A stretch of 64,000 nt of DNA from Candidatus Krumholzibacteriia bacterium (GCA_016744705.1 JADGDU010000002.1:1-64000); one strand, 5' to 3'; positions 29,835 through 39,417 are shown, counted from the first letter of the stretch. Notes: generated by a model from the letters alone, not told the origin. A program made the numbers and translations.

Positions 29835-29864
29835 TTGAGTTCTTAGGTAAATATATGGTATGAT
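29835..29864 (+). promoter_or_regulatory. Sigma-70-like promoter before the PLD gene
   Basis: TTGAGT (29835-29840) and TATGAT (29859-29864) are separated by 18 bases and lie about 45 bases before the ATG at 29908. Assigned by eye only. Confidence 0.45.
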
Positions 29865-29907
29865 GTGAGTTCGGTTTGAACCCATTTTACGAAGGTGGAT
29901 CTTATCC

Positions 29908-30444
29908 ATGAAACTGTTCTTGCCTGTTCTGGTGCTGTTTTGGGTATCAAGCAACCCAGCGATGTGCCAACAATCCGGGGAGAAATCGCTGCAACCAACC
30001 CATGCAACCGTCAATCTCAGTCTGGATCTGAATTCCCGTGACCTGATGGCTTCGGCTATGAATCAGGTCGAAGGATCAGTTTCTGCTGTGGTTTATAAAT
30101 TCGATGACCCCAAATTATTTCCCATTCTCCTGAAAACCGTCCAACGGGGTGTGAAACTGCAGGTCATTTGCGATGCAAAAGAAGCCAAAAAGAATGCCAG
30201 CCTAATTGGTGATTTAGCACAGGCCGGTGCGGAAGTCCGTTATTGGCCACGCAAACAGGGAAAACTTCACGCCAAGTTCGTTATTTGTGACGAAAATCGC
30301 GTGCTCACAGGGTCCTGGAATTGGACAAAATCCGCCGGTGGCAAAAATCTCGAACTGCTGATGGATATCAAGGATGATCATACCGTCAAAACTTTTGTGG
30401 GGGTCTTTGCCCGGCTTTGGGAAATGAGCCAGCCCCAGAAGTAA
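29908..30444 (+). CDS. Exported phospholipase D-like nuclease-family protein
   Basis: A 178-residue protein with a signal peptide (KLFLPVLVLFWVSSNPAMC) and a single HKD motif, KLHAKFVICDENRVLTGSWNW (positions ~124-144). This is the arrangement of small single-HKD Nuc-type endonucleases that act as dimers. The substrate could be nucleic acid or phospholipid. It is followed after 15 bases by a HlyD-like gene in the same direction. Confidence 0.82.
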   Translation: MKLFLPVLVLFWVSSNPAMCQQSGEKSLQPTHATVNLSLDLNSRDLMASAMNQVEGSVSAVVYKFDDPKLFPILLKTVQRGVKLQVICDAKEAKKNASLIGDLAQAGAEVRYWPRKQGKLHAKFVICDENRVLTGSWNWTKSAGGKNLELLMDIKDDHTVKTFVGVFARLWEMSQPQK

Positions 30445-30459
30445 AAGATGTGAGCCTGG

Positions 30460-31566
30460 ATGATGAAGTACGTTCCGGAACCCCACCGCCTACGCAATAC
30501 ACTGGTCACCGTCTGTGCCGTGGTATGCTTGGCTGTGGTGCTAGCCATGCTGATCAAAATCCCCGAATCAGTGTCCGGAAGTTGTCTCATTGATCCGGCT
30601 CGGCACTGGGCCTTGAGCGAAATGCGTCCCGGATCCTACAAAACCGTCACCGACGATCTGCTGGCCGGAGAATTGCGGCACTACCGTGTTTACCAATTTG
30701 ACCGTCCCTCATTTGTGGATTTCTCCGTGGCCGCCGGCCGCAGTCGTCAGGATGTGGTTTCAGCCGGCGAGATTTTGGCCACCGCCAATTCCACATCCTT
30801 GGGTATTGAATTAGTGGAAAGACAAACCGAACTGGCTGATGCCCGCTCCCAACTGGAAATTCTCCAATCCGGATCAAAAAGTGCCGTATTGAAACATGCC
30901 AAGCTAAGCATCGAATCTGCCGAGGCGAAGTTGGCCGCCTACCTTGTGCAATACAAACGCCAAGAGAATCTTCACCAGCAGGAAATTCTCAGTTCAGAAG
31001 ACTGGGAATCGTTCGAGTCCCGGCTGGAGATTCTGAAACTGGACGTGGACATTGCTCGGGCAAAATTTGACCAACAATCCACTGGTGCCACCCCCCAAAA
31101 AATTCAAAAATCACACACCAACATTGCCTCTCTGGAACGGGAATTGGATGCAGTGCAAAGCATGATCGATGCCCTGGATATTTGTACCCCCATCGGGGGA
31201 CAGCTTACCCTTCAGGACAGATCAGGCAGACTCCTGAGTGTTTCAGCGTGCGATACCATGGTGGCCCAAATCCTTATTCCACAAGGTCAGGCCCAGAAAC
31301 CTGTCGTCGGACAAAGCATCCAAATCGTTGTCCCTGGGTACACTGATGAAGAATTTAGGGGTACTGTTTTACGCATCGACCCACGCATCACCCTTACAGG
31401 AGCTGGGCCATTTATTACAGTATTTGGAGTCCTGGAAAATTCGGACGGCCGGATGGTCCCCGGTATGATGGGCCGCGCGAAAATTTTGGGCGAAACCACC
31501 AGCCTCTGGACACAATTCCGCCAGGAATTTAACACTGTAATCAGAAAAGAAATTTGGCCTCGATGA
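30460..31566 (+). CDS. HlyD-like membrane fusion/adaptor protein
   Basis: This 368-residue protein has one N-terminal membrane helix (~13-35). A first half-lipoyl region (SAGEILATAN), a long helical hairpin (~115-250, heptad-like, LVERQTELADARSQLEIL) and a second barrel half with GQSIQIVVPGYTDEEFRGTVLRID complete the membrane-fusion fold. No ABC or RND partner gene is adjacent. Its stop overlaps the VTC gene by ATGA, so it may serve that unit. Confidence 0.75.
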   Translation: MMKYVPEPHRLRNTLVTVCAVVCLAVVLAMLIKIPESVSGSCLIDPARHWALSEMRPGSYKTVTDDLLAGELRHYRVYQFDRPSFVDFSVAAGRSRQDVVSAGEILATANSTSLGIELVERQTELADARSQLEILQSGSKSAVLKHAKLSIESAEAKLAAYLVQYKRQENLHQQEILSSEDWESFESRLEILKLDVDIARAKFDQQSTGATPQKIQKSHTNIASLERELDAVQSMIDALDICTPIGGQLTLQDRSGRLLSVSACDTMVAQILIPQGQAQKPVVGQSIQIVVPGYTDEEFRGTVLRIDPRITLTGAGPFITVFGVLENSDGRMVPGMMGRAKILGETTSLWTQFRQEFNTVIRKEIWPR

Positions 31567-32333
31567 GCCATGGCATGCGGCATGAATTAAAATTCTATCT
31601 GCCGATCGAAACGATCGCTCAGATTCGGCCGCTCATTGCCGACCATGTGCAGCACGACCCTTATTGTGCCAATCAGCCCAATAAAGACTACACCGTACGC
31701 AGCATCTATTTCGATTCCGATGACCTGCATTTTTATCATGAAAAAATTGACAGTGTGAAGACCCGCCGAAAATTGCGTGTGCGCACTTACAACACCCAAC
31801 AGACAGACAGCATTGCCTTCGTGGAAATCAAACGCAAATTTGGCAGGGTAGGGTGCAAAGATCGGTTGATGTTGCCCCTGGAATCGGTGGACCACGCCAT
31901 GAATGGCGTAAGGCCTGAATTAGTCCTGGGCGACAACCCCACCTTTAAAGATCGCTCAGTGCTGGGGAAAATTCGCTATCTACTGAATATGAAACAGCTC
32001 CATCCCGTGGTTTTGGTAACCTATGATCGGGAAGCTTTTGTGGGCCTAAGAGACAGAACGGTACGCATCACTTTTGATAGCAACATCCGCAGTCTCCTGA
32101 ATCCCACCATGGAGCAATTGTTTGATGAAAAATCACTGGTGCAATTCGAAGATAAATTTTTCGTTTTGGAATTGAAATTCGATGAGGCGATGCCCGCTTG
32201 GATGGCTGGTTTGATCCGCCAATTGAATATCAGCTCAGAATCATACTCAAAATACTGCACAGGCATTGATGCCTGGCTGCAAAATCCCCACAATGAAGCC
32301 GGTGTGGCCAAAGCCCTGGAATTCGAAGGATAG
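31563..32333 (+). CDS. VTC-domain protein (polyphosphate polymerase-like)
   Basis: A 256-residue cytoplasmic protein of the VTC/triphosphate tunnel fold (PF09359). The early RHELKFYLP supplies the Glu-x-Lys pair of the tunnel; RRKLRVRTYN and FVEIKRKFG provide further basic and acidic tunnel residues. Yeast VTC4 makes polyphosphate from ATP; activity of bacterial homologues is less certain. A DUF4956 membrane protein follows, a pairing seen widely in bacteria. Start chosen at the ATGA overlap with the upstream gene. Confidence 0.85.
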   Translation: MSHGMRHELKFYLPIETIAQIRPLIADHVQHDPYCANQPNKDYTVRSIYFDSDDLHFYHEKIDSVKTRRKLRVRTYNTQQTDSIAFVEIKRKFGRVGCKDRLMLPLESVDHAMNGVRPELVLGDNPTFKDRSVLGKIRYLLNMKQLHPVVLVTYDREAFVGLRDRTVRITFDSNIRSLLNPTMEQLFDEKSLVQFEDKFFVLELKFDEAMPAWMAGLIRQLNISSESYSKYCTGIDAWLQNPHNEAGVAKALEFEG

Positions 32334-32337
32334 CCCC

Positions 32338-33027
32338 ATGGATGAATTGCTGCAATCGTTGGCCATCAGGCCTGAGCCCTGGACCGCCGGTCAGATCATG
32401 CTGAACACGACCCTGGCCTTCGCTCTGGGGTTGTTCATTGCCTGGGTTTACCGCTGCACCCATCGCCAGCTGACCGTTTCATTTTCCTTCGTCAATACCA
32501 TCGTTCTGCTATCCATGCTGATGGCCCTGGTTATGATGGTCATCGGAAACAACATTGCCCGGGCTTTTGGACTGGCCGGAGCCATGTCCATCATACGGTT
32601 CCGTACCGTGGTGAAAGACACCCGGGATACGGCTTTTGTTTTCTATTCCCTGGCCGTGGGTATGGCTGCCGGTACCGGAAATTTGAAAATTGCCCTCATC
32701 GGAACTTTGTTGGTGGGGTTCTTTATTTTTATTCTGCATTGGTCTCGGCATGGAGCCTCTGGGCGCAGTGAATTTATGGTCACGTTTTCCACTTTACCAA
32801 CAGACAGCAGTGAAGAGGCGAAATTCTATGAGCCTGTCTTTCAAAAACACTGCCGCAGCTACCAACTGGTGCAGGTCAAATCCGAGCGCATGGGCGAGCG
32901 CATCAAATTGACATTCCACGTTTCTTTGAAAGAACCAGATGAGTCTGAATTGTTGGTGAGCGAGCTCTCTACCTTGGAAGGAATATTCAAGATTGCCGTA
33001 AATTTTGGTGAAGAAGTTTCCGGTTAA
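32338..33027 (+). CDS. DUF4956 membrane protein
   Basis: This 229-residue protein has about four membrane helices in the first 135 residues, with the conserved loop IARAFGLAGAMSIIRFRTVVKDTRD between helices, and a soluble C-terminal domain. It is a regular partner of VTC-domain proteins, and the two are separated by 4 bases here. Its function is unknown; a role in polyphosphate or anion handling at the membrane is only an inference from the pairing. Confidence 0.82.
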   Translation: MDELLQSLAIRPEPWTAGQIMLNTTLAFALGLFIAWVYRCTHRQLTVSFSFVNTIVLLSMLMALVMMVIGNNIARAFGLAGAMSIIRFRTVVKDTRDTAFVFYSLAVGMAAGTGNLKIALIGTLLVGFFIFILHWSRHGASGRSEFMVTFSTLPTDSSEEAKFYEPVFQKHCRSYQLVQVKSERMGERIKLTFHVSLKEPDESELLVSELSTLEGIFKIAVNFGEEVSG

Positions 33028-33145
33028 CCCATTGGAACACATTATAGTACAATAATTCCGACCCTTTCCCTTGCCGATCTCTGTTCCTTTGACGATCTTA
33101 ATAAGGTCAAATCTGTCCAATTTCCCCTTCGAGAGAGAAAATACA

Positions 33146-33388
33146 ATGCATGATGGATGCACCGGTGCTGGTAATGATGGAAAAAGTGTTGTTAATAAGG
33201 TCCGTATGATGGGCTTTAATAAACAGGCCATGCCCGCCCCCTTGGAAATCTCCTGCGCTAACTGTGAGCACACTTTCAACATGACATTTTTTGAGGCCTC
33301 CTGCCCTGAATGCCAAATGGTCCACGCTGTGACCCCATGCTCTGCCACGGACCCTTCCAAAGTAAAAGCTGCAGGAATCGGGTACTAA
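33146..33388 (+). CDS. Small zinc-ribbon protein
   Basis: 80 residues with two Cys pairs, CANC and CPEC, separated by about 14 residues, a zinc-ribbon pattern. The start at 33146 has GAGAG upstream; an earlier in-frame start adds an unlikely N-terminus. No DNA- or RNA-binding family can be named. It lies alone between the DUF4956 gene and the glycosidase operon. Confidence 0.65.
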   Translation: MHDGCTGAGNDGKSVVNKVRMMGFNKQAMPAPLEISCANCEHTFNMTFFEASCPECQMVHAVTPCSATDPSKVKAAGIGY

Positions 33389-33429
33389 AAAGTCCCATTC
33401 CCATGGAATAATTGTGACGATGTGGTACC

Positions 33430-34662
33430 ATGCCGCGTCGTCACTTTTTTTTAGCGAATGGTTGCCCTCGAATGCGAAATCTTGGTCTCTTGATTTTTAT
33501 GCTTCTGGCATTTCACCAGCCTGCGTATGGCTTCCCGATTCCTGCCTGGATGGGAATGCCGGAAAGCTATGTCTGCCGCTGGGTGGATCAAGCCCCCACC
33601 ATCGATGGTAAACTCAATGATTCCGTCTGGAAAAGTGCAGAATGGACAAATGCCTTCACCGATATCGAAGGCCCCCTGAAACCTGCACCAACCCACAACA
33701 CCATCTGCGCTATGCTATGGGATGACCAGTTCTTCTACATTGCCGCCCGGTTGGTAGAGCCCCATGTCAATGCCTCCCTGACAGAGCGGGACGCAGTCAT
33801 TTACCATGACAACGATTTTGAAGTTTTTATCGATCCCGATGGCGACAACCACCTCTACTACGAATTGGAAATCAATGCCCTCAATACGGTGTGGGATTTA
33901 CTCCTGGTACGTCCTTACCGTGACGGAGCCCCTGCGGTTAATGCCTGGGATATTCAAGGTTTGCAAACAGCCGTCTCCGTTGACGGAACTCTGAATGATC
34001 CATCTGATACGGATGACGGCTGGAATGTGGAAATCGCTATTCCCTGGAATGTTCTGGCCCAGTGTGCGGGACGTCCATCCCCTCCGGAATCCGGCCATAT
34101 CTGGCGTGTGAATTTTTCTCGGGTTCAGTGGCAGTTTGACGCGAATGACGGTCGTTATGAAAAGCGTATTGATCCCATCACCGGGCAAATATACCCTGAA
34201 AACAACTGGGTTTGGTCGCCCCAGGGCTTGATTGCCATGCACTATCCGGAAAACTGGGGAGAAGTGCTCTTTGTGGGCCCGCAGCTCCATGGCCAGGAGA
34301 CGAGAACCATCCAAACCAATACCGAACATGCCTCCATCAACATAGCCCGGGCCTTGATGGATGTTTATTACGCTCAGAAAACATACCATGAGAAATACGG
34401 GTTTTATGCTCAAACCCCCAGGGAACTGGAAAATGATTACGGCGTGCTCATGAAAAAGTGGACCACCGAGATTGAAACCACAGAAGGATTCGTCTTTGTG
34501 CTGCCTTACCAATGGACTTTTGAAATGGAAGCCACCGGCGACCGCTTCATGGCCACTCTCGATACTCCCGCCGGACTCATCACCGTGAACGAAGAAGGCC
34601 GCCTCGTGCGCAACCCACTGCAACCACCGGAGGACTGCCAGTGTCTATACCCGGAACCCTGA
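33430..34662 (+). CDS. Secreted CBM9-like carbohydrate-binding protein
   Basis: A 410-residue protein with a signal peptide whose best start may be the ATG at 33472 (MRNLGLLIFMLLAFHQPAYG). The mature N-terminal domain begins APTIDGKLNDSVWKSAEW and continues with LWDDQFFYIAARLVEP, DNDFEVFIDPDGD and a late WRVNFSRV strand, the family 9-type binding-module pattern. The C-terminal ~110 residues are unassigned. The GH130 gene begins 22 bases before its stop, so it belongs to a glycan-use operon and probably binds the substrate glycan outside the cytoplasm. Confidence 0.82.
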   Translation: MPRRHFFLANGCPRMRNLGLLIFMLLAFHQPAYGFPIPAWMGMPESYVCRWVDQAPTIDGKLNDSVWKSAEWTNAFTDIEGPLKPAPTHNTICAMLWDDQFFYIAARLVEPHVNASLTERDAVIYHDNDFEVFIDPDGDNHLYYELEINALNTVWDLLLVRPYRDGAPAVNAWDIQGLQTAVSVDGTLNDPSDTDDGWNVEIAIPWNVLAQCAGRPSPPESGHIWRVNFSRVQWQFDANDGRYEKRIDPITGQIYPENNWVWSPQGLIAMHYPENWGEVLFVGPQLHGQETRTIQTNTEHASINIARALMDVYYAQKTYHEKYGFYAQTPRELENDYGVLMKKWTTEIETTEGFVFVLPYQWTFEMEATGDRFMATLDTPAGLITVNEEGRLVRNPLQPPEDCQCLYPEP

Positions 34663-35630
34663 TCCGACATGGCGACGCCCCCCTGCTGACACGCCATCAC
34701 ATCCCTGGCTTGGATCCCAGTGGAGTGTTCAACCCCGGTGCCGTACGGTGCGGGGGAAAGACTTTTCTCATGTTGAGGGTCCAAACCCGAGGCCGCCGGA
34801 CACTCTGCATACCCGCAGTTTCGGTGGATGGACTGGCATTCAAGGTAGCCTCCAGCCCCACCCATTTTGCAGGACTTCCCGACATTCAAGTTTTCCATAA
34901 TTACGATGCCCGTTTGACCATGCTGGACGGCCAACTGAGAATAGTCACAGCCCTGGACACGGATCGTGGTTGCCGGAACGCCATATGGAATGCCGCCGGT
35001 GATTCTACTCTGGGCTTTGCCGGGTTGGAACGACTGGAATTTCTCAGTCTCATTGGCGACCAGGACACCCGCAACGCCGTGCTCTTTCCCGAAAGAATTG
35101 GCGGCAGGTACGCCATGCTTCACCGCCCCAATGAAACGGCTCTCGAGGGTGGTCCGGTTAGTGGTTCTGCCATCTCGCTTTGTTTTTCGGATGATCTTTT
35201 GGAATGGCAGGATGCTGGAAAAGTCATGAGTGGAAACTTCCATTTTTGGGATGAATTGATCGGCTCCGGCCCACCACCCATCAAAACACGCAATGGTTGG
35301 TTGCATTTATATCATGGGGTGGCCACTCATTTCCAATCCACCAACATCTATCAGACGGGCGCCGTCCTTTTGGATTTGAACGACCCCACCAAGGTTCTGG
35401 GCCGCACCCAGGACAACATTCTCGAACCACGTCAAAACTGGGAACTGGCCGGGCAAGTGCCCAATGTGGTTTTCCCATCCGGCGCCACCACCAGCAGCAC
35501 CGACAGTGAAGGATTTGCTCCCGATGACGCCATCCTGCGCGTATACTACGGAGCCGCCGATACCGTTGTTGGGTTGGCCGAAAATACTGTGGGCGCCATC
35601 ATCGCCGCCTGCCAACAGGAATTAGATTGA
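34641..35630 (+). CDS. GH130 mannoside phosphorylase
   Basis: This 329-residue cytoplasmic protein has the five-bladed GH130 fold: PGVFNPGAV-like SGVFNPGAVRCGGKTFLMLRV near the N-terminus, later HNYDARLTMLDGQLRI, a central Asp in IGDQDTRNAVLFPE, and LHLYHGV. GH130 enzymes phosphorolyse beta-1,4-mannosides, including Man-GlcNAc from N-glycan cores. It starts at GTG inside the preceding gene. Between a binding protein and an alpha-mannosidase, Man-beta-1,4-GlcNAc phosphorolysis is the best guess, but hydrolytic GH130 members exist. Confidence 0.87.
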   Translation: MSIPGTLIRHGDAPLLTRHHIPGLDPSGVFNPGAVRCGGKTFLMLRVQTRGRRTLCIPAVSVDGLAFKVASSPTHFAGLPDIQVFHNYDARLTMLDGQLRIVTALDTDRGCRNAIWNAAGDSTLGFAGLERLEFLSLIGDQDTRNAVLFPERIGGRYAMLHRPNETALEGGPVSGSAISLCFSDDLLEWQDAGKVMSGNFHFWDELIGSGPPPIKTRNGWLHLYHGVATHFQSTNIYQTGAVLLDLNDPTKVLGRTQDNILEPRQNWELAGQVPNVVFPSGATTSSTDSEGFAPDDAILRVYYGAADTVVGLAENTVGAIIAACQQELD

Positions 35631-35641
35631 AAGGAATACCC

Positions 35642-38455
35642 GTGTCCGAAAAATCACGGCAAGCCATCCTCGTTTCGCACACTCACTGGGACCGGGAATG
35701 GTACCTCACCTTCAGCCGTTTCCGCGTCAACCTGATGGAAGTGGTGGGCAAGGTTCTGGATAGCCTCGAAAATGATCCGCAGTTCAAACATTTTGTCCTT
35801 GATGGTCAATGCGCGGTCCTGGAAGATTATCTGGAAGCGGCCCCCGAGCAACGCGACCGCGTGGCCGAGCATATCGGCAGCGGACGCCTGGCCGTGGGCC
35901 CCTGGTATATTCTGCCCGATGAATTCCTGGTCAGTGGTGAGGCCACTGTGCGCAATTTGATTTTCGGGAAAAAAGTGACTGCACCTTTTGGTGAAGTGCA
36001 GAAAGTCGGTTACATGCCCGACAGTTTCGGCCACGTAGCACAAATTCCTCAAATTCTCCAACACGCGGGCATCGACTCCTTTATTTTCAGCAGAGGCATG
36101 GGCAATGAAGCCGATGAATTGGGCTGGCTCTTTCGCTGGGCCGCCCCCGACGGCAGCGAAGTATTGGCCGTAAACCAGTGCGATGGTTATTGCAATGCCG
36201 CCGGTTTGGGTTTTGAAGAGATTTGGCACGCCCACACCCGACGCACCGTAGATTTAGAGCGGGCCACCAAAAAAATTGGCACCCTCTTTACTAAGATGGA
36301 CAAGCGCCCCGGCGGCTGGCCCGCCTTGCTGAACAATGGCTGCGATCATTTCCCTCCCCAACAGGATTTCTCTGAAGTGTGCGACGCTCTGCGCGAAGCT
36401 TTTCCCGACACCTCCTTCTCCCATGGCCGATTTGAAGACTTTCTGGCAGCCGCTCGCCAAGATACGCCTGATGCCGCGCGTTCCCTCATGCAGGGTGAGT
36501 TGCTCAATGGCCGGGACAACCTGATCCTCTCGGGGGTGTGGTCGGCACGCATGCCTTTGAAACAGGAAAATGAGATTTGCCAGAATCTGCTTTGCCGTTA
36601 TGTGGAACCCCTGCTGGCCATGACCCACTTCTCTTACGGTGATGAATACCAGGCCGGGCTCCTGGACATTGCCTGGCGGGAGTTGCTGCGCAATCACCCT
36701 CACGACAGCATCTGTGGCTGCAGCACCGACTCTGTGCACAAAGACATGGAAACCCGGTTCGCTGCCGTGCGTCAAACGGGAGAGCAGCTTCTGTGCCGCC
36801 TCATGGACCGCCTCACACCCACCTTTGCCCGCCACGAAGCTGACGACCGCATCACCGTCATCGGTGTGGCCAACCCCCTGCCCGTGCGGCGCCATGAAGT
36901 GGTGGAACGTTTGGTTATCATGCAACCCCTGGACTATGATCTGGACCGGTTGCGGTTGGTGGATGAAGACGGCGCCGAAGTGCCCATGCGCATTGTGGAA
37001 AAACACTTTCTCGAACGATTCTGGGGCATCGATTACCGGGCCGAACTTTTTTGCAGTGACCAGCTGGCTTTAATGGACACCTACATGGACAAATTTGCCA
37101 ATCGCATCGTCGGCACTGAAGACGACAAGGGCGAAAAAGACTGCTTCCTGCGCATCCAATTTCTCGCCCGGGATTTGCCAGCCCTGGGCCACCGGCAATA
37201 CTTCCTGCAGAACGAGCCGGCCCAGTCCAAAATGAACGAACCCAAACCCGTTGCCATCACCCTCAATTCCGATGCAGCCGTGCTCGAAAACGAACTCCTG
37301 AAAGCCCAGCTGAACCAGGACGGCACCTTCGACCTTACGGACAAAAAAACCGGTCGCGTGCATCTGGGCTTGAATCTTCTCGAAGACACGGAAGACACTG
37401 GTGATGAGTACGACTATTCCCACGCTGAAGTGGGCGGAACTTTCTTTTCCGGCGGTTGTGAAGGCAAAGTTCGCATTCTGGATAAATCTGACCTGCTGGT
37501 CAGCGCCGAAGCCAAATTCCGGCTGGACTTGCCTCGCTCATTGAACAGAGATCGGAAAAACAGGCAAGACCGGTTGGCCCGCTGTGATGTGCGTGTGCGT
37601 TTGATTTTGCGTGCCGACAGTCCTTTGGTTGAAGTGGAAACGGACTTTAATAACCACGCTTTTGATCACCGCTTACGTGCCTGGTTCCCCACCGGAATCA
37701 GCACGGGTGAAGTCATCTCCGACGGCCACTTCATGCTTAATAAGCGCCCCTTAAAACGTCCTTCGGACCCCACCTGGGATCAGCCGGCACCACCGACCTG
37801 GCCCCAGCAGGATTTCAGTGCTTTTCAGGACAACCAGAGTGGGTTGGCCATCTTCAATCGCGGTTTGCCCGAGTTTGAGACCTGGGCAGGAGACGATGGC
37901 GATGCCATTTACGCCCTCACTTTGCTGCGCTGCGTAGACTGGCTCAGTCGGGACGACTTTCCCACGCGCAAAAACACCAACGCCGGCCCCACTCTCTACA
38001 CTCCGGACGCCCAGTGTTATGGAAGGCACGCCTTCCGGTATGCCGTCGCGCCATTCAGCGACGACCTGTTGCAGGCAGGGATCAAGGACCTGAGTGAATG
38101 CTACCGTGTGCCTCCAGTGACCCACCAGGGCGTGGCCGATCAATTGCGCTCCGGTGGGATCTCCCTCCTTGAAAAGACCAATTCCTGTGTGAACATCACG
38201 GCCATCAAAAAAGCCGAGTCCGGAAATGGGTTGGTCATTCGACTTTGTAATTTGGCTGAAGAAGATGTGGTAGAGACTTTGCAATTTTCCTTACCGGTCC
38301 TTTCGGCTTGTCATGTGAACCTGCTTGAAGAGCCCCTGGCTGAAGGTGCTCATCAACCCGCCATCACTCTGGGCGGAAACAGCATCAGCATCCCCATGGG
38401 CCCTCATCGCATCGCCACTCTTTCCGTTTCTTTGGCCCAGGAGGAAATCTCATGA
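35642..38455 (+). CDS. GH38 alpha-mannosidase
   Basis: The enzyme has about 937 residues. The GTG at 35642 follows AAAGGA. N-terminal HTHWDREWY (~13-21) provides zinc ligands. GYMPDSFGHVAQIPQIL holds the nucleophile Asp. NHPHDSICGCSTDSVHKDM is a further GH38 signature. The rest is the helical middle domain and C-terminal beta domains of the family. No signal peptide, so it is probably cytoplasmic and acts on imported oligomannosides. Bacterial relatives include MngB, which cleaves 6-phospho-mannosylglycerate; without a PTS gene nearby, plain mannoside hydrolysis is more likely. Confidence 0.92.
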   Translation: MSEKSRQAILVSHTHWDREWYLTFSRFRVNLMEVVGKVLDSLENDPQFKHFVLDGQCAVLEDYLEAAPEQRDRVAEHIGSGRLAVGPWYILPDEFLVSGEATVRNLIFGKKVTAPFGEVQKVGYMPDSFGHVAQIPQILQHAGIDSFIFSRGMGNEADELGWLFRWAAPDGSEVLAVNQCDGYCNAAGLGFEEIWHAHTRRTVDLERATKKIGTLFTKMDKRPGGWPALLNNGCDHFPPQQDFSEVCDALREAFPDTSFSHGRFEDFLAAARQDTPDAARSLMQGELLNGRDNLILSGVWSARMPLKQENEICQNLLCRYVEPLLAMTHFSYGDEYQAGLLDIAWRELLRNHPHDSICGCSTDSVHKDMETRFAAVRQTGEQLLCRLMDRLTPTFARHEADDRITVIGVANPLPVRRHEVVERLVIMQPLDYDLDRLRLVDEDGAEVPMRIVEKHFLERFWGIDYRAELFCSDQLALMDTYMDKFANRIVGTEDDKGEKDCFLRIQFLARDLPALGHRQYFLQNEPAQSKMNEPKPVAITLNSDAAVLENELLKAQLNQDGTFDLTDKKTGRVHLGLNLLEDTEDTGDEYDYSHAEVGGTFFSGGCEGKVRILDKSDLLVSAEAKFRLDLPRSLNRDRKNRQDRLARCDVRVRLILRADSPLVEVETDFNNHAFDHRLRAWFPTGISTGEVISDGHFMLNKRPLKRPSDPTWDQPAPPTWPQQDFSAFQDNQSGLAIFNRGLPEFETWAGDDGDAIYALTLLRCVDWLSRDDFPTRKNTNAGPTLYTPDAQCYGRHAFRYAVAPFSDDLLQAGIKDLSECYRVPPVTHQGVADQLRSGGISLLEKTNSCVNITAIKKAESGNGLVIRLCNLAEEDVVETLQFSLPVLSACHVNLLEEPLAEGAHQPAITLGGNSISIPMGPHRIATLSVSLAQEEIS

Positions 38456-39417
38456 CCACAAGACGGCAATTTATAATGGGAACAGGCGCAGCATTGACCG
38501 CCCTGGGAACCGGGAAAATGAGCTTCAGTCAGGAGCCCAAAAAGAAGCCCCTGGTGATCAGCACGTGGCGGCATGGCCTGGCTTCCAACGAGCGGGCCTG
38601 GGATATTCTCAAGCAAAAAGGACGAGCCATTGATGCGGTGGAAGCCGGCGTTCAAGTGGCCGAAGGCGATCCGAAAGTCTCTTCCGTAGGCTATGGGGGT
38701 TGGCCCGATCGCGAAGGTCACGTCACCCTCGACTCCTGCATCATGGACGAAAAAGGCAATGCCGGATCAGTGGCCTTTCTGCAGAATTTCAAGCACCCCA
38801 TCGCCGTGGCCCGTAAAGTCATGGACGATACACCCCATGTGATGCTGGTGGGCGAAGGGGCCCGGCGCTTTGCCTTGGCAAAGGGATTTAAAGAAGAAGA
38901 TTTGTTGACCAAAGAAGCCAGAGCCGAGTGGGAAAACTGGTTAAAGCATCAAGAGTACGTTCCCTGGGCACCCACCACCAACCCCACTCACGATACCATC
39001 AGCATGCTGGCCCTGGACCAGGCGGGAGATATTTCCGGCAGCTGCACCACCAGTGGCCTGGCCTTCAAAATGCATGGCCGGGTGGGCGACTCTCCCATCA
39101 TCGGCGCGGCCCTCTTTGTGGACAATGAAGTGGGGGCGGCCTGCGCCACCGGCGTGGGTGAAGAGGTCATGAAAACCGTGGGTAGTTTTCTCATCGTGGA
39201 ATTGATGCGGCAGGGGATGTCCCCTACCGAAGCATGCCGTGAGGGTGTCAGACGAATTATACGGAAGAATCCCAACTGGCAGGATCTGCAAGTGGGATAT
39301 TTAGCCATGGACCGGCAGGGCAGAGTGGGCGCTTTTGCCATCCTGCCCGACTTTCAATATGCGGTGCACGACGGAAAATCGAACCAGCTCATTGATGTGG
39401 AAAGTTATTCTGGTTGA
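38452..39417 (+). CDS. N4-(beta-N-acetylglucosaminyl)-L-asparaginase
   Basis: A 321-residue Ntn-hydrolase of the glycosylasparaginase family. It has a Tat-type signal (TTRRQFIMGTGAALTALG). The autoprocessing site is in PTHDTISMLALDQ, where Thr182 becomes the N-terminal nucleophile of the beta chain; SGSCTTSGLAFKMHGRVGDSPIIGAA follows as expected. It cuts the GlcNAc-Asn bond of glycoproteins. Its start overlaps the GH38 stop by ATGA, which gives strong support for an N-glycan breakdown operon. Confidence 0.9.
   Translation: MTTRRQFIMGTGAALTALGTGKMSFSQEPKKKPLVISTWRHGLASNERAWDILKQKGRAIDAVEAGVQVAEGDPKVSSVGYGGWPDREGHVTLDSCIMDEKGNAGSVAFLQNFKHPIAVARKVMDDTPHVMLVGEGARRFALAKGFKEEDLLTKEARAEWENWLKHQEYVPWAPTTNPTHDTISMLALDQAGDISGSCTTSGLAFKMHGRVGDSPIIGAALFVDNEVGAACATGVGEEVMKTVGSFLIVELMRQGMSPTEACREGVRRIIRKNPNWQDLQVGYLAMDRQGRVGAFAILPDFQYAVHDGKSNQLIDVESYSG

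Noticed and set aside
33007..33100. Possible promoter (TATAGT/TACAAT) before the zinc-ribbon gene
   Set aside because: No -35 element at 16-18 bases spacing could be found.
38452..39417. L-asparaginase type II rather than glycosylasparaginase
   Set aside because: The THDTISMLALDQ autoprocessing site and SGSCTTSGLAFKMHGRVGDSPI match aspartylglucosaminidases, and it is fused by overlap to a mannosidase.
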